The notes under the pieces are model-generated. The model was not told the DNA's origin, did not search any database, and was given only the letters and a program-made list of their open reading frames with translations. 64,000 nt of DNA from Fodinibius sp034521915 (GTDB lineage: Bacteria > Bacteroidota > Rhodothermia > Balneolales > Balneolaceae): the NCBI RefSeq assembly GCF_034521915.1, contig NZ_JAXHLU010000017.1:62001-126000 (forward strand), written 5' to 3'. Every line of letters starts with the position of its first letter. Position 1 is the first letter of the stretch. Position numbers and translations under genes: made by a program. Below are positions 45,225 to 54,684 of this stretch, in pieces.

Positions 45225-46175
45225 TTACTTTTCTTGTTGAAGGCTTTGTGCTGCCGCTGCTACGTTATCTTTGTATTTCTCAAATTTTGCACGTCTTATT
45301 GCACTTCCTTCAAAAAGAGCATCGTATTGAGGGATGTCCAGCTCTTTCCAATAATTGATGTTATGATCTAATATCTTTTCTCTGGGAAACAAGTCTTCCA
45401 TCTCACCATATGTGGCATCACGATTCCAGGGACAAACATCCTGACAGATATCACAGCCAAACATCCATCCGGCCAGGTCATCACGGTGTTCTTCGGGTAT
45501 TTCTTCTTTTAATTCGATTGTTAGATAGGAGATACACTTGGTGGCATCAACTCTGTAGGGTTCATAAATGGCGTTAGTGGGGCAGGCATCAATACAGCGG
45601 GTACAACTGCCGCAGTGGTCGGTTACGGGCGTATCATAATTAAATTCTGCATCCACAATCATTTCGCCAATAAAAAAGAAAGACCCAAGATTCTTATTCA
45701 GGATATTCGAATTTTTACCCATCCATCCGAGTCCTGATTTTACCGCCCAAGCCTTGTCTAAAACAGGAGCGGAATCCACAAAAACACGTCCTTCTAGTCC
45801 GCCCAGTAGTTCTCTGGTTTGGGCAAAAAGTTTCTTCAACTTTTTCTTATACACTTTGTGATAGTCACGCCCCTGGGCATATTTGGCAATCTTGGGCTTA
45901 TTATCCTGTTGCATTTGGCGTTCATGGTCGGGATGAAAATAGCTGCCAACAACTGAGACTACAGATTTTGACCCGGGAACAAGCTTTGTGGGATCTACTC
46001 GCTTGTCAAAGTGATTTTCCATCCAGCCCATGGTTCCGTGGCGGTCTTGGTTCAGCCACTCTCGCAGACGGCGTTCTTCTTTTTCGAGCCTACCTGCTTT
46101 AGCAAATCCGCAAGCGTTAAAACCTAATCGAAGGGCATATTCACGTACTTTTTGTGTGCGCTCACGGAGGTTCAT
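45225..46175 (-). CDS. queG: Epoxyqueuosine reductase
   Basis: A 316-residue cobalamin- and Fe-S-dependent enzyme that makes queuosine in tRNA from epoxyqueuosine. The N-terminal cobalamin-binding part contains KSVVSVVGSYF and the catalytic-side KSGLGWMGKNSNIL, with Asp in VDSAPVLDKAWAVK. Two [4Fe-4S] clusters are signalled by HCGSCTRCIDACPTNAI and by FGCDICQDVCPWN. The length is near that of E. coli QueG but lacks the C-terminal HEAT extension. queD and queE lie at 61.8-62.8 kb, so the cell has part of the queuosine pathway. Confidence 0.95.
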   Translation of the reverse strand: MNLRERTQKVREYALRLGFNACGFAKAGRLEKEERRLREWLNQDRHGTMGWMENHFDKRVDPTKLVPGSKSVVSVVGSYFHPDHERQMQQDNKPKIAKYAQGRDYHKVYKKKLKKLFAQTRELLGGLEGRVFVDSAPVLDKAWAVKSGLGWMGKNSNILNKNLGSFFFIGEMIVDAEFNYDTPVTDHCGSCTRCIDACPTNAIYEPYRVDATKCISYLTIELKEEIPEEHRDDLAGWMFGCDICQDVCPWNRDATYGEMEDLFPREKILDHNINYWKELDIPQYDALFEGSAIRRAKFEKYKDNVAAAAQSLQQEK

Positions 46176-46222
46176 TTCAGCAAAAAAGTTTAGTGCAGTT
46201 AATTTGCTGAAAGGTAACGTAT

Positions 46223-46870
46223 TTACAAAGAAATGTTTAACAATTTTACCGTTGGCGAATAGTAATTTCGGACTTTCATTTCTTTAAGATTAACATGGTT
46301 CGTTTTTGAAAGTTCTATCGAAGGAATGGCTAATTGTGAATGGCCTTTCGAAAAATTCAGTAATGCAGATGATTGGTTAGTTCTCTTTTTAATACTCATA
46401 CTATTAGCGATCATACCTCCAATAATTGTAGATGATAATGCGATACCAACACTTACCGCACTTGAAAAGTCACTGTCGAAGGCGTTTTCTGCTAAGAGGG
46501 ATCCACTAACACCAATGCCGGTACCCACAATATTGCCTAAGAGGATATACCCAAATGAAGCATTATAAGGACCAGAGTTGGCTGCGATATATATCCCAGA
46601 AGATGTACCAATAAGATACCCTACAGCAGTTCCTAAGAAAAGTCCGGGCAGGGAGCTATAATCGTCTTCAAAACCGCTTGCAGCATAACCGGTAAATCCA
46701 CCAACAAAAATGCCTCCAGCACCAAATAATGCTCCTGACCCAAATTGAAGGCCTAATTTAGACGCAGAAGGATTGTATTCGGTTGAAGCATTGCTTTGTA
46801 AAGCTATTGCTTCTGATTGCAGATGGGAGTCCTTCGTAAGTGTTGTGTTGTGCTGATGCCTGAGAAACAC
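46223..46870 (-). CDS. Glycine-rich membrane protein of unknown function, N-terminus apparently frameshifted
   Basis: A 215-codon open frame whose best in-frame start is a GTG at 46870. The body has Gly-rich hydrophobic repeats (GSGALFGAGGIFVGGFTGYAA, GLFLGTAVGYLIGTSSG, GNIVGTGIGVSGSL, IALSSTIIGGMIA), similar to glycine-zipper membrane proteins. Just upstream, a clear signal peptide starts at 46919 (MKSIKVTIF to QASAQ) but is out of frame by one base; joining them in the repeat CAACACAACAC gives a sensible precursor. The gene is thus either frameshifted or misread. No family was recognised. Confidence 0.6.
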   Translation of the reverse strand: MFLRHQHNTTLTKDSHLQSEAIALQSNASTEYNPSASKLGLQFGSGALFGAGGIFVGGFTGYAASGFEDDYSSLPGLFLGTAVGYLIGTSSGIYIAANSGPYNASFGYILLGNIVGTGIGVSGSLLAENAFDSDFSSAVSVGIALSSTIIGGMIANSMSIKKRTNQSSALLNFSKGHSQLAIPSIELSKTNHVNLKEMKVRNYYSPTVKLLNISL

Positions 46871-47032
46871 AGAGAAATATTATTGAGCTTATGAAAATCG
46901 TAACTTTTATAGATTTCATAAATAAATTGAACCTAATGAAAATCCAATGTTATGCTATAATCTACGCTAAACTAAAAACCAACAGCTTTAATAATTAATA
47001 TCTAAGTTTTATAATCAATTGCCGAGCCGTTA

Positions 47033-47716
47033 TTATAGCTTCTTTGTTGCTATGTCTGTGATCTTTCCTTTTTCCAGTTTTAATGTCCGATAGGGATATT
47101 GTTTAACAGTGTCGTAGTCATGAGTTACCATAAGTACAGCCATACCCCTGTTATTAATCTGTTTGAGGAGCTCTATAATGGATGCTGAGGCTTCGGGATC
47201 AAGATTCCCTGTAGGTTCATCGGCCAGCATAATACGCGGCTCATTAGCCAAGGCTCGGGCGATAACGACCCGCTGTTTTTCACCACCCGATAGGTCATTA
47301 GGCATATTTTTTCGCTTGTGACTTAATCCAACCATTCCCAGCACTTCGAGCACCCGCTGTTTAATATAGCTTTTCTTTTCACCGGTTACCTGTAGCGAAA
47401 AAGCTACGTTGTCATATACAGATCGATCCGGAAGAAGTTGAAAATCTTGGAATACGATACCAAGTCTGCGTCGTAAATAGGGTACTTTTTTATCGGGTAG
47501 GGAATTGACATCCATATCAGCAACCCGAACGTTGCCGGAATCGGGGAGCAGATCTCGATAAATGAGTCGCAGAAAAGAACTTTTACCGGCTCCGGTTTGA
47601 CCGATTAAATAGGTAAACTCACCGTTTTCAAGCGAAAAGTTAATATTGTCGAGCACCGGCTGGTGATCGTAAGATACTGTTACGTTCGAAAATTCAATTA
47701 CTGATTGCTGGGACAT
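47033..47716 (-). CDS. FtsE-like ABC transporter ATP-binding protein
   Basis: A 227-residue ABC ATPase. Walker A is GQTGAGKSSFL, the signature is DLSGGEKQRVVIARALAN, Walker B is IMLADEPTGNLD, and the His-switch is MLMVTHDYD-like (VLMVTHDYDT). The sequence groups with FtsE/LolD-type ATPases (FQDFQLLPDRSVYDNVAFSLQ). No FtsX or LolC partner lies next to it; the LolC/E permease at 53440-54666 is a possible partner. It overlaps the preceding methyltransferase by 19 nt and is the last gene of the operon. Confidence 0.88.
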   Translation of the reverse strand: MSQQSVIEFSNVTVSYDHQPVLDNINFSLENGEFTYLIGQTGAGKSSFLRLIYRDLLPDSGNVRVADMDVNSLPDKKVPYLRRRLGIVFQDFQLLPDRSVYDNVAFSLQVTGEKKSYIKQRVLEVLGMVGLSHKRKNMPNDLSGGEKQRVVIARALANEPRIMLADEPTGNLDPEASASIIELLKQINNRGMAVLMVTHDYDTVKQYPYRTLKLEKGKITDIATKKL

Positions 47717-48492
47717 TGTAATACCATTGTGATTCGTAAACTATGGTCATCGGCTTCCTCAAAGTCGAAACCACTGTATTTTGCTCGTATGTTATACGCT
47801 GTTTGATCGATAATATCAAGCATTTCTTGCAGGGTATAGATCCTTTGCTGATGAACTTCGCTGAATTCCTGCACAACGGTTTCTTGGTCGTCAGCAAGTT
47901 TTTCTATTCGAAAAGTATTTTCATGCAGCTGGTTTTCGGCATCGTAACTGCTTTTCCGAAAGTAGCGGTAGTTATCATCGGTATAACCCTCTTCGTTATT
48001 TAGATATTCAATAGCTTGTATTGAATTTTTGGGGGTTGTAAAATCAAAAATAAGTAGCCCGCCGGGATTGAGTACTGTGGTTGTCTCATTCAGAAATCTA
48101 AGTACTTCATCACCACTTTGAAGATAGTTGATACTGTCAAAAACGCTAAATGCTGCATCAAAAGTACGATCTAGCTGTAGATCTAAGAAATCCATAACCT
48201 TAAAATCGACATTACAGCGCATTGCTTTATTTTTCTCACGAGCTTTTAGAATCATCTGTAATGATTTGTCGGTTCCTACCACGTTGTAGCACTCCAGCTC
48301 ATCCAGAAAAAGGGAAACAGAACCTGTACCGCAGGCCAACTCCAGAATATCTACGGGATTTGGATGATGTTCGAGCATGATGGCATCGATAAAATCTGCC
48401 CACAATTCATAATCGACATCCTCCATAACGGAATCATATATATCAGCCAGCTTGGAGTATTCCGGATGTTGTTCGGTGTTATGGGTGCTCAT
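47698..48492 (-). CDS. Class I SAM-dependent methyltransferase
   Basis: A 264-residue methyltransferase with motif I DILELACGTGSVSLFLDE, motif II VVGTDKSLQMILKARE, and motif IV FDAAFSVFDSINYLQSGDEVLRFLNETTTVLNPGGLLIFDF. This fits the Methyltransf_25 / small-molecule group that also contains tRNA- and sugar-modifying enzymes. The substrate is not known. Its start overlaps the pdxA stop by 4 nt and its end overlaps the FtsE-like gene by 19 nt, so the three are translated together. Confidence 0.85.
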   Translation of the reverse strand: MSTHNTEQHPEYSKLADIYDSVMEDVDYELWADFIDAIMLEHHPNPVDILELACGTGSVSLFLDELECYNVVGTDKSLQMILKAREKNKAMRCNVDFKVMDFLDLQLDRTFDAAFSVFDSINYLQSGDEVLRFLNETTTVLNPGGLLIFDFTTPKNSIQAIEYLNNEEGYTDDNYRYFRKSSYDAENQLHENTFRIEKLADDQETVVQEFSEVHQQRIYTLQEMLDIIDQTAYNIRAKYSGFDFEEADDHSLRITMVLQCPSNQ

Positions 48493-49493
48493 TCTTTGGC
48501 TACTCGTTTATTTCGATGTTCAATAAGTTCTGAAGCAAGCTTAAAGGCTTCTTTAAATGATGAAGGATTTGCCTTGTTTTTGCCTGCAATATCGAACGCT
48601 GTGCCGTGATCCGGTGATGTGCGAATGATCGGAAGTCCGGCGGTAAAATTAACCCCACTGCCAAAAGAAAGGGTCTTAAATGGAATTAGTCCCTGATCAT
48701 GATACATGGCTACAATGCCGTCGTACTGCTCATATTTTTTATTCCCGAAAAACCCATCGGCAGGATGAGGACCCGATACCTTTAACCCTTCAGATTGGAT
48801 ATCTTCAATAGCTGGTTTGATTATATTTTGTTCTTCGGTGCCGATGATGCCGCCGTCGCCGGCATGAGGATTGAGACCGAGCACTGCTATATCGGGCGAT
48901 GAAATGTTGAAATCATTTCGTAAAGCTTTGTGCATTACCCTGATATATTTTTTAATAGAATTGGCTGATAGGGTAGAAGCAATATCGGAAAGAGGGATGT
49001 GTCCGGTCACAAGTCCTACTCGTAAGTTCTTGTACACCAACATCATCATAAAATCAGAAGTATCCGTCTTTTCAGCCAGAAATTCGGTATGTCCCGGAAT
49101 ATGGTATCCTGCTAAATTTACGGCTTCTTTTGATATGGGAGCAGTGACCAGGGCATCAGCTTGGTTCGACTTACAGAGCGAGATGCCTTTTTCGACTGCC
49201 AGCATAGCACATTTCCCTGATTGTTTAGAAATTTCGCCAGGGGTAACTGATATGGCTTCATCGGTAAAGGTTTGAAGCAGGTTAATCTGCTGTTCGGCAA
49301 TTTCATCAATGGATTCTGCATAATGGTAATCCATTGACTTAGAGAGATTCCTGAGCCAGAACTTAAATGCTTTTTCTGAACTCAGAATAATGGGCGTGAT
49401 GTCTTCTAATGAGAGGTCCCGCAACGATTTTATGACGACTTCAGGCCCAATCCCATTTATGTCTCCAATGCTTATGGCAATGCGTTTCTGCAT
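48489..49493 (-). CDS. pdxA: 4-hydroxythreonine-4-phosphate dehydrogenase
   Basis: A 334-residue NAD-dependent, metal-binding enzyme of vitamin B6 synthesis (DXP-dependent route). The N-terminal SIGDINGIGPEVVIKSL, the metal-binding HIPGHTEFLAE, the VTGHIPLSDI helix, the LNPHAGDGGIIGTEE region and MYHDQGLIPFK-HDQGLIP motif, and ending IIRTSPDHGTAFDIAGK are all typical of PdxA. It follows the GWxTD gene by 17 nt and overlaps the methyltransferase gene by 4 nt. Confidence 0.95.
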   Translation of the reverse strand: MQKRIAISIGDINGIGPEVVIKSLRDLSLEDITPIILSSEKAFKFWLRNLSKSMDYHYAESIDEIAEQQINLLQTFTDEAISVTPGEISKQSGKCAMLAVEKGISLCKSNQADALVTAPISKEAVNLAGYHIPGHTEFLAEKTDTSDFMMMLVYKNLRVGLVTGHIPLSDIASTLSANSIKKYIRVMHKALRNDFNISSPDIAVLGLNPHAGDGGIIGTEEQNIIKPAIEDIQSEGLKVSGPHPADGFFGNKKYEQYDGIVAMYHDQGLIPFKTLSFGSGVNFTAGLPIIRTSPDHGTAFDIAGKNKANPSSFKEAFKLASELIEHRNKRVAKE

Positions 49494-49510
49494 AAGATTG
49501 TTTTGCGCAA

Positions 49511-50926
49511 TTATCTAGATTGATTTGAAACAAGTTTAAAATCTCCAAAGCCTGTTGTGGCCTTAAAAATAAATTGCCTATCAGGATAGGTCCATATTTC
49601 TGTTGTGGCGCCATCTTTGGGAAATTTACGGTTAACATCTTTGGGCGGACCATATTTTATATACACTTCACCTCGATCGCTATTGTATCCAACGGTGTTT
49701 TCGGTAGTGAAATTATTATAGGCATAATCGATTCGTTGATAATATTCGGCCATCAGTTCATTAAACTCGGTATCGGGGGTGGGATCACGGTCTTTCCAGA
49801 ACGACCGAAACTTTTTCTCCCGTTCTGCGGGGGTTCCGCTGTCGATTTTTCTAATAGTTTCCTTGTCGGCAATAAAACGAAGCATCTCTATGGAAACATC
49901 TAAATTTAACAGACTGGTAGGCATATCTTTCCACTGTGAGCGAAAGTTACCCCTGGCGACAATATTCCCGGCACTATTTTTTATCGTAAGCTGATATAAG
50001 GAATTTTCGAATTCGCTGTTTGGTACATTAATGGTAGCATAGGTGTAGCCCTTATCTGTTATGTTGAGACTTAAATAGGGTTTTCCTTCTTTATTCAGCA
50101 ATTGGGGACGGACATCCGTTTTAATATTTTCTCCTGTTAGCTTCTTTGAAAATACGTTGTTTTGTTTGGTCGTATCTTCTTGTAAGGTACTCAGTTTAAC
50201 GATATCCATTGTATACGTTTCGTCTTCCTGATACTGTGGAAGATAGGCAATGGCATAAAAATCTTTGGCATATTCAACAGTATTTCCAGTTGCATTGAGG
50301 ATAAAACGGGAAGATTCAGACTTTTTAGTAACTGTTGGACTAACCAGAACATTCCCTGTCTGTTTTTCACCGTAGGAGTTTATGTTGATTTTTTGCGTCC
50401 GGGAAATTCGACTATCAGTCTGGTCTCCGCGCTTCATTTGCAGTACATAGTTATAGGAACCGGGATTAAGATTTACTTTGATAAAACCGCTTAAAAACTG
50501 GTCATCAGACTGACTGCTTTTATAATCTTTTGCATAAGCAGTATCTGCCCAGAAGGCACGTCCGGCGGGTTCCAGCCCCGCAAGGGAAATATCTTCTTTA
50601 TCTCTCTTATCAATATTTGCTTCCTCTGCTTTAAAAACTTCCAGCATCAGATCCATAGAGCTGAAATATTTGTTGTCTGATGTGCGATCCCGGTTTTTCT
50701 TAAAAGGCAGCGAGCTGTAGGGCACATGGAAGATGACCACAAATTGTACAGCTCCGTTATCATCATTTCCTGGCAGGGTGAAGTAGTCAAATGATGCCTG
50801 CTGCTGTTGCTGACGCATGGCCAGATCTTGATAACTGACATTTCGTTGCCCGTAAAGCTCAGAAAACGATGTAATTGAGAATATTATAACTAATAGGGCG
50901 ACCAGATACTTTTTAGAGTTTTTCAC
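49511..50926 (-). CDS. GWxTD domain-containing protein
   Basis: A 471-residue secreted protein with a signal peptide (about 1-25). The long central part has beta-rich segments; the C-terminal 120 residues carry the GWxTD-type region: EREKKFRSFWKDRDPTPDTEFNELMAEYYQRIDYAYNNF, then GYNSDRGEVYIKYGPPKDV and EIWTYPD. GWxTD proteins are found in many Bacteroidota-like genomes and are probably periplasmic or outer-membrane associated, but their role is unknown. It heads the minus operon with pdxA, a methyltransferase and the FtsE-like gene. Confidence 0.85.
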   Translation of the reverse strand: MKNSKKYLVALLVIIFSITSFSELYGQRNVSYQDLAMRQQQQQASFDYFTLPGNDDNGAVQFVVIFHVPYSSLPFKKNRDRTSDNKYFSSMDLMLEVFKAEEANIDKRDKEDISLAGLEPAGRAFWADTAYAKDYKSSQSDDQFLSGFIKVNLNPGSYNYVLQMKRGDQTDSRISRTQKININSYGEKQTGNVLVSPTVTKKSESSRFILNATGNTVEYAKDFYAIAYLPQYQEDETYTMDIVKLSTLQEDTTKQNNVFSKKLTGENIKTDVRPQLLNKEGKPYLSLNITDKGYTYATINVPNSEFENSLYQLTIKNSAGNIVARGNFRSQWKDMPTSLLNLDVSIEMLRFIADKETIRKIDSGTPAEREKKFRSFWKDRDPTPDTEFNELMAEYYQRIDYAYNNFTTENTVGYNSDRGEVYIKYGPPKDVNRKFPKDGATTEIWTYPDRQFIFKATTGFGDFKLVSNQSR

Positions 50927-51079
50927 AAGCTGATAATTTTTATGGATTTAATCTCAAAAAGGAAACTAAAGAACTTTTGGTGGAATATATAGAATCAATA
51001 CTTTCGAGATTGCTAAATTTCGTTATTTTTGAAACGCTTCACTGAATCCAACTATTATCCAAAATAATAAATCACATCT

Positions 51080-52714
51080 ATGAGTTCCCAAGATTCAAAT
51101 GGTTCATCTCCACAAGATTTGAAATCACTTATTCAAGAGATCAATAAAACTGAGGAGGAGATTAAAAAGGGCGGGGGAGAAAAGCGAATTAAAAAACAGC
51201 ATAATAAGGGGAAGCTAACCGCACGAGAACGTATCGATATGTTGATCGATGACGATACGCGCCTTTATGAGCTGGGGTTGTGGGCCGGTTACGAGATGTA
51301 CGAAGATGAGGGCGGATGTCCTTCTGGCGGTGTTGTGACGGGGATTGGAACAGTATCAGGACGTGATTGTGTGATTGTAGCCAATGATGCTACGGTGAAA
51401 GCGGGAGCATGGTTTCCCATCACCGCAAAAAAGAATTTGCGGGCTCAGGAAATAGCGCTGGAGAATAAACTGCCCATTCTTTATCTGGTGGATTCCGCCG
51501 GTGTATACTTGCCCATGCAGGATGAGATTTTTCCCGATAAAGAGCATTTTGGGCGAATTTTTCGAAATAATGCTCGATTAAGTGCTGAAGGCATTCCACA
51601 GATAGCAGCTATTATGGGTAGTTGTGTAGCCGGTGGAGCATATCTTCCTATTATGAGTGATGAAGCCCTTATCGTTGATGGAACCGGCAGTGTCTTTTTG
51701 GCGGGCAGTTATCTGGTGAAAGCAGCCATCGGCGAAGAGGTGGATAATGAGACCTTGGGCGGGGCAACTACACATACAGAAATTAGCGGTGTAACGGATT
51801 ATAAGATGGAAGATGATGAGGAATGTCTTTCGACGGTGCGAGACCTTGTTGATAAGCTTGGTCCCTTTGATAAAGCTGGATTTAACCGAAAGGATCCTGT
51901 AGAACCGGCTCGGGATGTAACTGAAATATTTGATGTCTTCCCGGATGATCGCACCAAACCCTACGATATGAATAAAGTTCTGGAATGTATTGTTGATAAA
52001 GATTCCTTTACCGAATTCAAGAAAGGGTATGGACAAACATTGATTACCGGTTTTGCCCGTGTTGACGGCTGGAGCGTGGGAATTGTTGCGAACCAGCGCA
52101 AGGTAACACGTACAAAAAAAGGCGAAATGCAGGTTGGCGGCGTTATTTATTCTGATTCCGCTGATAAAGCAGCCCGGTTTATCATGAATTGTAATCAAAA
52201 GAAAATCCCGATTGTCTTTTTACAGGATGTCTCCGGATTTATGATCGGCAAGCGTGCAGAGCACGGCGGCATCATAAAAGATGGTGCCAAAATGGTGAAT
52301 GCCGTATCCAACAGCACGGTACCGAAAATTACTATTGTAGTTGGCAACAGTTATGGTGCGGGCAACTACGCTATGTGTGGTCGTGCCTATGATCCGCGCT
52401 TTATGTATGCCTGGCCTTCGGCGCAGATTGCGGTTATGGGAGGGACGCAAGCCGCTAAAGTGTTGACCCAAATTCGTGTTTCAACCCTTGAAAAGAAGGG
52501 CAAGGAGATCACCGAAGAGGAGGAACAAGAAATCATGAAAGAGATCAGTGAGCGCTATGAGGAGCAGACTGATGTCCGTTATGCAGCTGCTCGCCTTTGG
52601 GTTGATGGTATCATTAATCCCATGGAGACTCGTGACCGTATTTCACATGCTATAAAATGTGCAAACCATAATCCCGATATCGAAGAGTTTAAAACCGGTG
52701 TAATGCAGGTGTAA
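51080..52714 (+). CDS. Acyl-CoA carboxylase carboxyltransferase (beta) subunit
   Basis: A 544-residue carboxyltransferase (PccB/AccD5 type) with N- and C-terminal crotonase-like halves. GKLTARERIDMLIDDD, the acyl-CoA-binding GGVVTGIGTVSGRDCVIVANDATVKAGAW, MGSCVAGGAYLPIMSDEA, and the biotin-side FLQDVSGFMIGKRAEHGGIIKDGAKMVNAV and GNSYGAGNYAMCGRAYDPRFMYAWPSAQIAVMGG are all present. It carboxylates propionyl-CoA, methylcrotonyl-CoA or another acyl-CoA together with a biotin-carrying alpha subunit not in this window. The sequence cannot fix the substrate. Confidence 0.92.
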   Translation: MSSQDSNGSSPQDLKSLIQEINKTEEEIKKGGGEKRIKKQHNKGKLTARERIDMLIDDDTRLYELGLWAGYEMYEDEGGCPSGGVVTGIGTVSGRDCVIVANDATVKAGAWFPITAKKNLRAQEIALENKLPILYLVDSAGVYLPMQDEIFPDKEHFGRIFRNNARLSAEGIPQIAAIMGSCVAGGAYLPIMSDEALIVDGTGSVFLAGSYLVKAAIGEEVDNETLGGATTHTEISGVTDYKMEDDEECLSTVRDLVDKLGPFDKAGFNRKDPVEPARDVTEIFDVFPDDRTKPYDMNKVLECIVDKDSFTEFKKGYGQTLITGFARVDGWSVGIVANQRKVTRTKKGEMQVGGVIYSDSADKAARFIMNCNQKKIPIVFLQDVSGFMIGKRAEHGGIIKDGAKMVNAVSNSTVPKITIVVGNSYGAGNYAMCGRAYDPRFMYAWPSAQIAVMGGTQAAKVLTQIRVSTLEKKGKEITEEEEQEIMKEISERYEEQTDVRYAAARLWVDGIINPMETRDRISHAIKCANHNPDIEEFKTGVMQV

Positions 52715-52730
52715 GATAGCTGCACTTAAT

Positions 52731-52840
52731 TAATCTCTATTTTCGGTATTATTTCGAAAATCGTAATGACGGGTTTTATAGTGAAGCCCAAGAACCTTTA
52801 GTATTTATAAATTAAAATAGATCTCTAATTAATCGCTTCA
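52731..52840. repeat. Inverted repeat in the gap after the carboxylase gene
   Basis: TTAATTAATCTCTATTTT (near 52732) and AAAATAGATCTCTAATTAATCG (near 52815) form a long imperfect inverted repeat about 85 nt apart, and a run resembling GAAAATCGTAATGACGGG lies between them. It may be a degenerate copy of the inverted-repeat element at 54685-54760. Extent is approximate. Confidence 0.3.
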
Positions 52841-52924
52841 TATACAAGTACAAAAATTATGGACGAGATGCCATATTTCTAAATGTAGCTAAGGTTAGTT
52901 GTCCTTTAAGTTTTTTTATCATCA

Positions 52925-53386
52925 ATGAAGAATACGCAAAAAATTTCCAATAACTTTTTGGTTTACAGTACAGGCATCATTTCAATACTCATATATATTT
53001 TTGGGATTTTTGCTATAGTTAATGTAGTTAAAGAAGCTAGCCAAGTGGGTGTTATAGAAGCTATTTTGGCAAATGTTATTTCAACTGTTTTAGGAATAAT
53101 CTGTCTTTTTCTCGCAATGCCTAGTTATAAATTGACGAAGTCACTAAAAATCTTAGAGATAACAGATTATGAAAACGGAACTGCTTTTCTTTGTCTTTAT
53201 TCCCCCCTTTTTGCAGATGATATGCCACAAGCAGACAGTAAAATAACCATCAAAAAAATTACAGAGATTAACCAGAATAGCTATTTCAACAGGTTAGTGG
53301 AACTGCGATTTGAGGAAAATGGTACTGAAAGAATTATAAAGAGTTTTATTAGCCCCAAATCAATAGGAAGATTAAAAAACACCTGA
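52925..53386 (+). CDS. Hypothetical membrane protein
   Basis: A 153-residue protein with two N-terminal hydrophobic helices (about 12-35 and 40-62) and a soluble C-terminal part (DYENGTAFLCLYSPLFADDMP to ENGTERIIKSFISPKSIGRL). No family was recognised. The gene is more AT-rich than its neighbours, has 210 nt of non-coding DNA before it, and is not in a visible operon, so it may be a recent acquisition. The ATG at 52925 gives the longest reasonable reading frame. Confidence 0.55.
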   Translation: MKNTQKISNNFLVYSTGIISILIYIFGIFAIVNVVKEASQVGVIEAILANVISTVLGIICLFLAMPSYKLTKSLKILEITDYENGTAFLCLYSPLFADDMPQADSKITIKKITEINQNSYFNRLVELRFEENGTERIIKSFISPKSIGRLKNT

Positions 53387-53439
53387 TATGCAGATAAAGT
53401 GGTGGGACTTGCCTTACCACTGGCTGACGTTAGTAATAC

Positions 53440-54666
53440 TTACCGCCCGTAAGCAATAACTTTTAACGGATCAGTTTTGGATGCAATACGAGCCGGAAGC
53501 CAAGAGGCAACAGCACAGAGAAAGAGGGTGATACCGGTAACCAGCACAAAGTCGAGCATGTGCGGTTCAACGGGAGCATAGGCCATATAATAATTTTGTT
53601 CGGAAAGCGGGATAATGTGATAGGTCGACTGCAGCCATGCAAAGGCCAGTGAAAGGGAGATTCCGATTAACAGACCAACTACAGCGACGAATAAACCCTC
53701 CAGCAAAAAGACACCGCGAATACTTTTATCACTGGCACCAATGGTTTTTAGGATACCGATATCGCGTGTTCTTTCGAGCACCATCATTAAAACCGTACCG
53801 ATCAAATTAAAAGCAGCTACAATAATCATTACGGCAATGACAAAGGGGATGGTCTGTTCCTGTAGGTCTACCCATGCAAATATATTGCTGTAGCGCTCGT
53901 ATATTGTTTCTGAGAAATAGGGATAACTGAGTTCGCCATCCAGTTTTTTACCAAGAGATTCTATTTGAGACTTATTTTTGAGGCGAATCTCTATGGCCGA
54001 GGCTTCTTCAGGTGATTTCAGAAAAAACTTCTGTACATAAGGTCTGGACGCTAGTGCCAGGACATCATCGAATTGACCTATGCCAGTTTGATAGATTCCT
54101 GATAGCCGAAACTGTTCAATCTCGGGGGAGCTTAAGGGGGAGGGGAGACCATCAACGGAGAAAGCGGTGAGAGTAGAATTTATATCTGCATTAAGTGTTT
54201 GCGCCAATTTTGAGCCAACTACGATTCCGGGAAGACCGGAACTATCTGTGCTAAGATCGTAAGTGCCTTTTGTTATATAATTTTTGATATCCGTAACGTC
54301 TCCTTGTTGGTCTACCCCTTTTAAAAGGGTGCCTGTGACGCCATCAGCACCCTGAATCATGGTTTGACCGGTGACGACAGCTTGTGCTTCGCTTATCTCT
54401 GGATAGGTATCGAGTTCTTTCAGAAGGGTATCAGCCCGTTCTATGGGTCTATCTCCAAACGAGGTTACGGTTACGTGAGGGGCGAAACCAAGAACTTTAT
54501 TATCGATAACGGATTTAAATCCGTGAACAACCGACAATGCAATAAGCAGCCCGGCCGAACCAACAGCTACGCCGGTAATAGCCATCACTTTAATAAAGGA
54601 TAGAAAACGGGATCCTTTCCGTTTACCTTTGAAATATCGTTTGGCTAAATACCACTCGAAGTTCAT
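53440..54666 (-). CDS. LolC/LolE-family ABC transporter permease
   Basis: A 408-residue permease with four membrane helices: one at about 22-50 (FIKVMAITGVAVGSAGLLIALSVVHGF), a large periplasmic MacB-type domain (50-255), and three C-terminal helices (VIAVMIIVAAFNLIGTVLMM, LLEGLFVAVVGLLIGISLSLAFAWL, FVLVTGITLFLCAVASWLPA). The RTRDIGILKTIGA motif is the coupling helix. This is the LolC/E architecture for releasing lipoproteins from the inner membrane; the ATPase partner is not adjacent, but an FtsE/LolD-like ATPase lies at 47033. It follows lysS on the same strand. Confidence 0.88.
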   Translation of the reverse strand: MNFEWYLAKRYFKGKRKGSRFLSFIKVMAITGVAVGSAGLLIALSVVHGFKSVIDNKVLGFAPHVTVTSFGDRPIERADTLLKELDTYPEISEAQAVVTGQTMIQGADGVTGTLLKGVDQQGDVTDIKNYITKGTYDLSTDSSGLPGIVVGSKLAQTLNADINSTLTAFSVDGLPSPLSSPEIEQFRLSGIYQTGIGQFDDVLALASRPYVQKFFLKSPEEASAIEIRLKNKSQIESLGKKLDGELSYPYFSETIYERYSNIFAWVDLQEQTIPFVIAVMIIVAAFNLIGTVLMMVLERTRDIGILKTIGASDKSIRGVFLLEGLFVAVVGLLIGISLSLAFAWLQSTYHIIPLSEQNYYMAYAPVEPHMLDFVLVTGITLFLCAVASWLPARIASKTDPLKVIAYGR

Positions 54667-54684
54667 AGTATTGAATTAAATATT

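Noticed and set aside
51578..52198. 206-codon open frame antisense to the acyl-CoA carboxylase gene
   Set aside because: It lies fully inside a well-conserved gene on the other strand and shows low-complexity, Cys/His-rich composition without domains.
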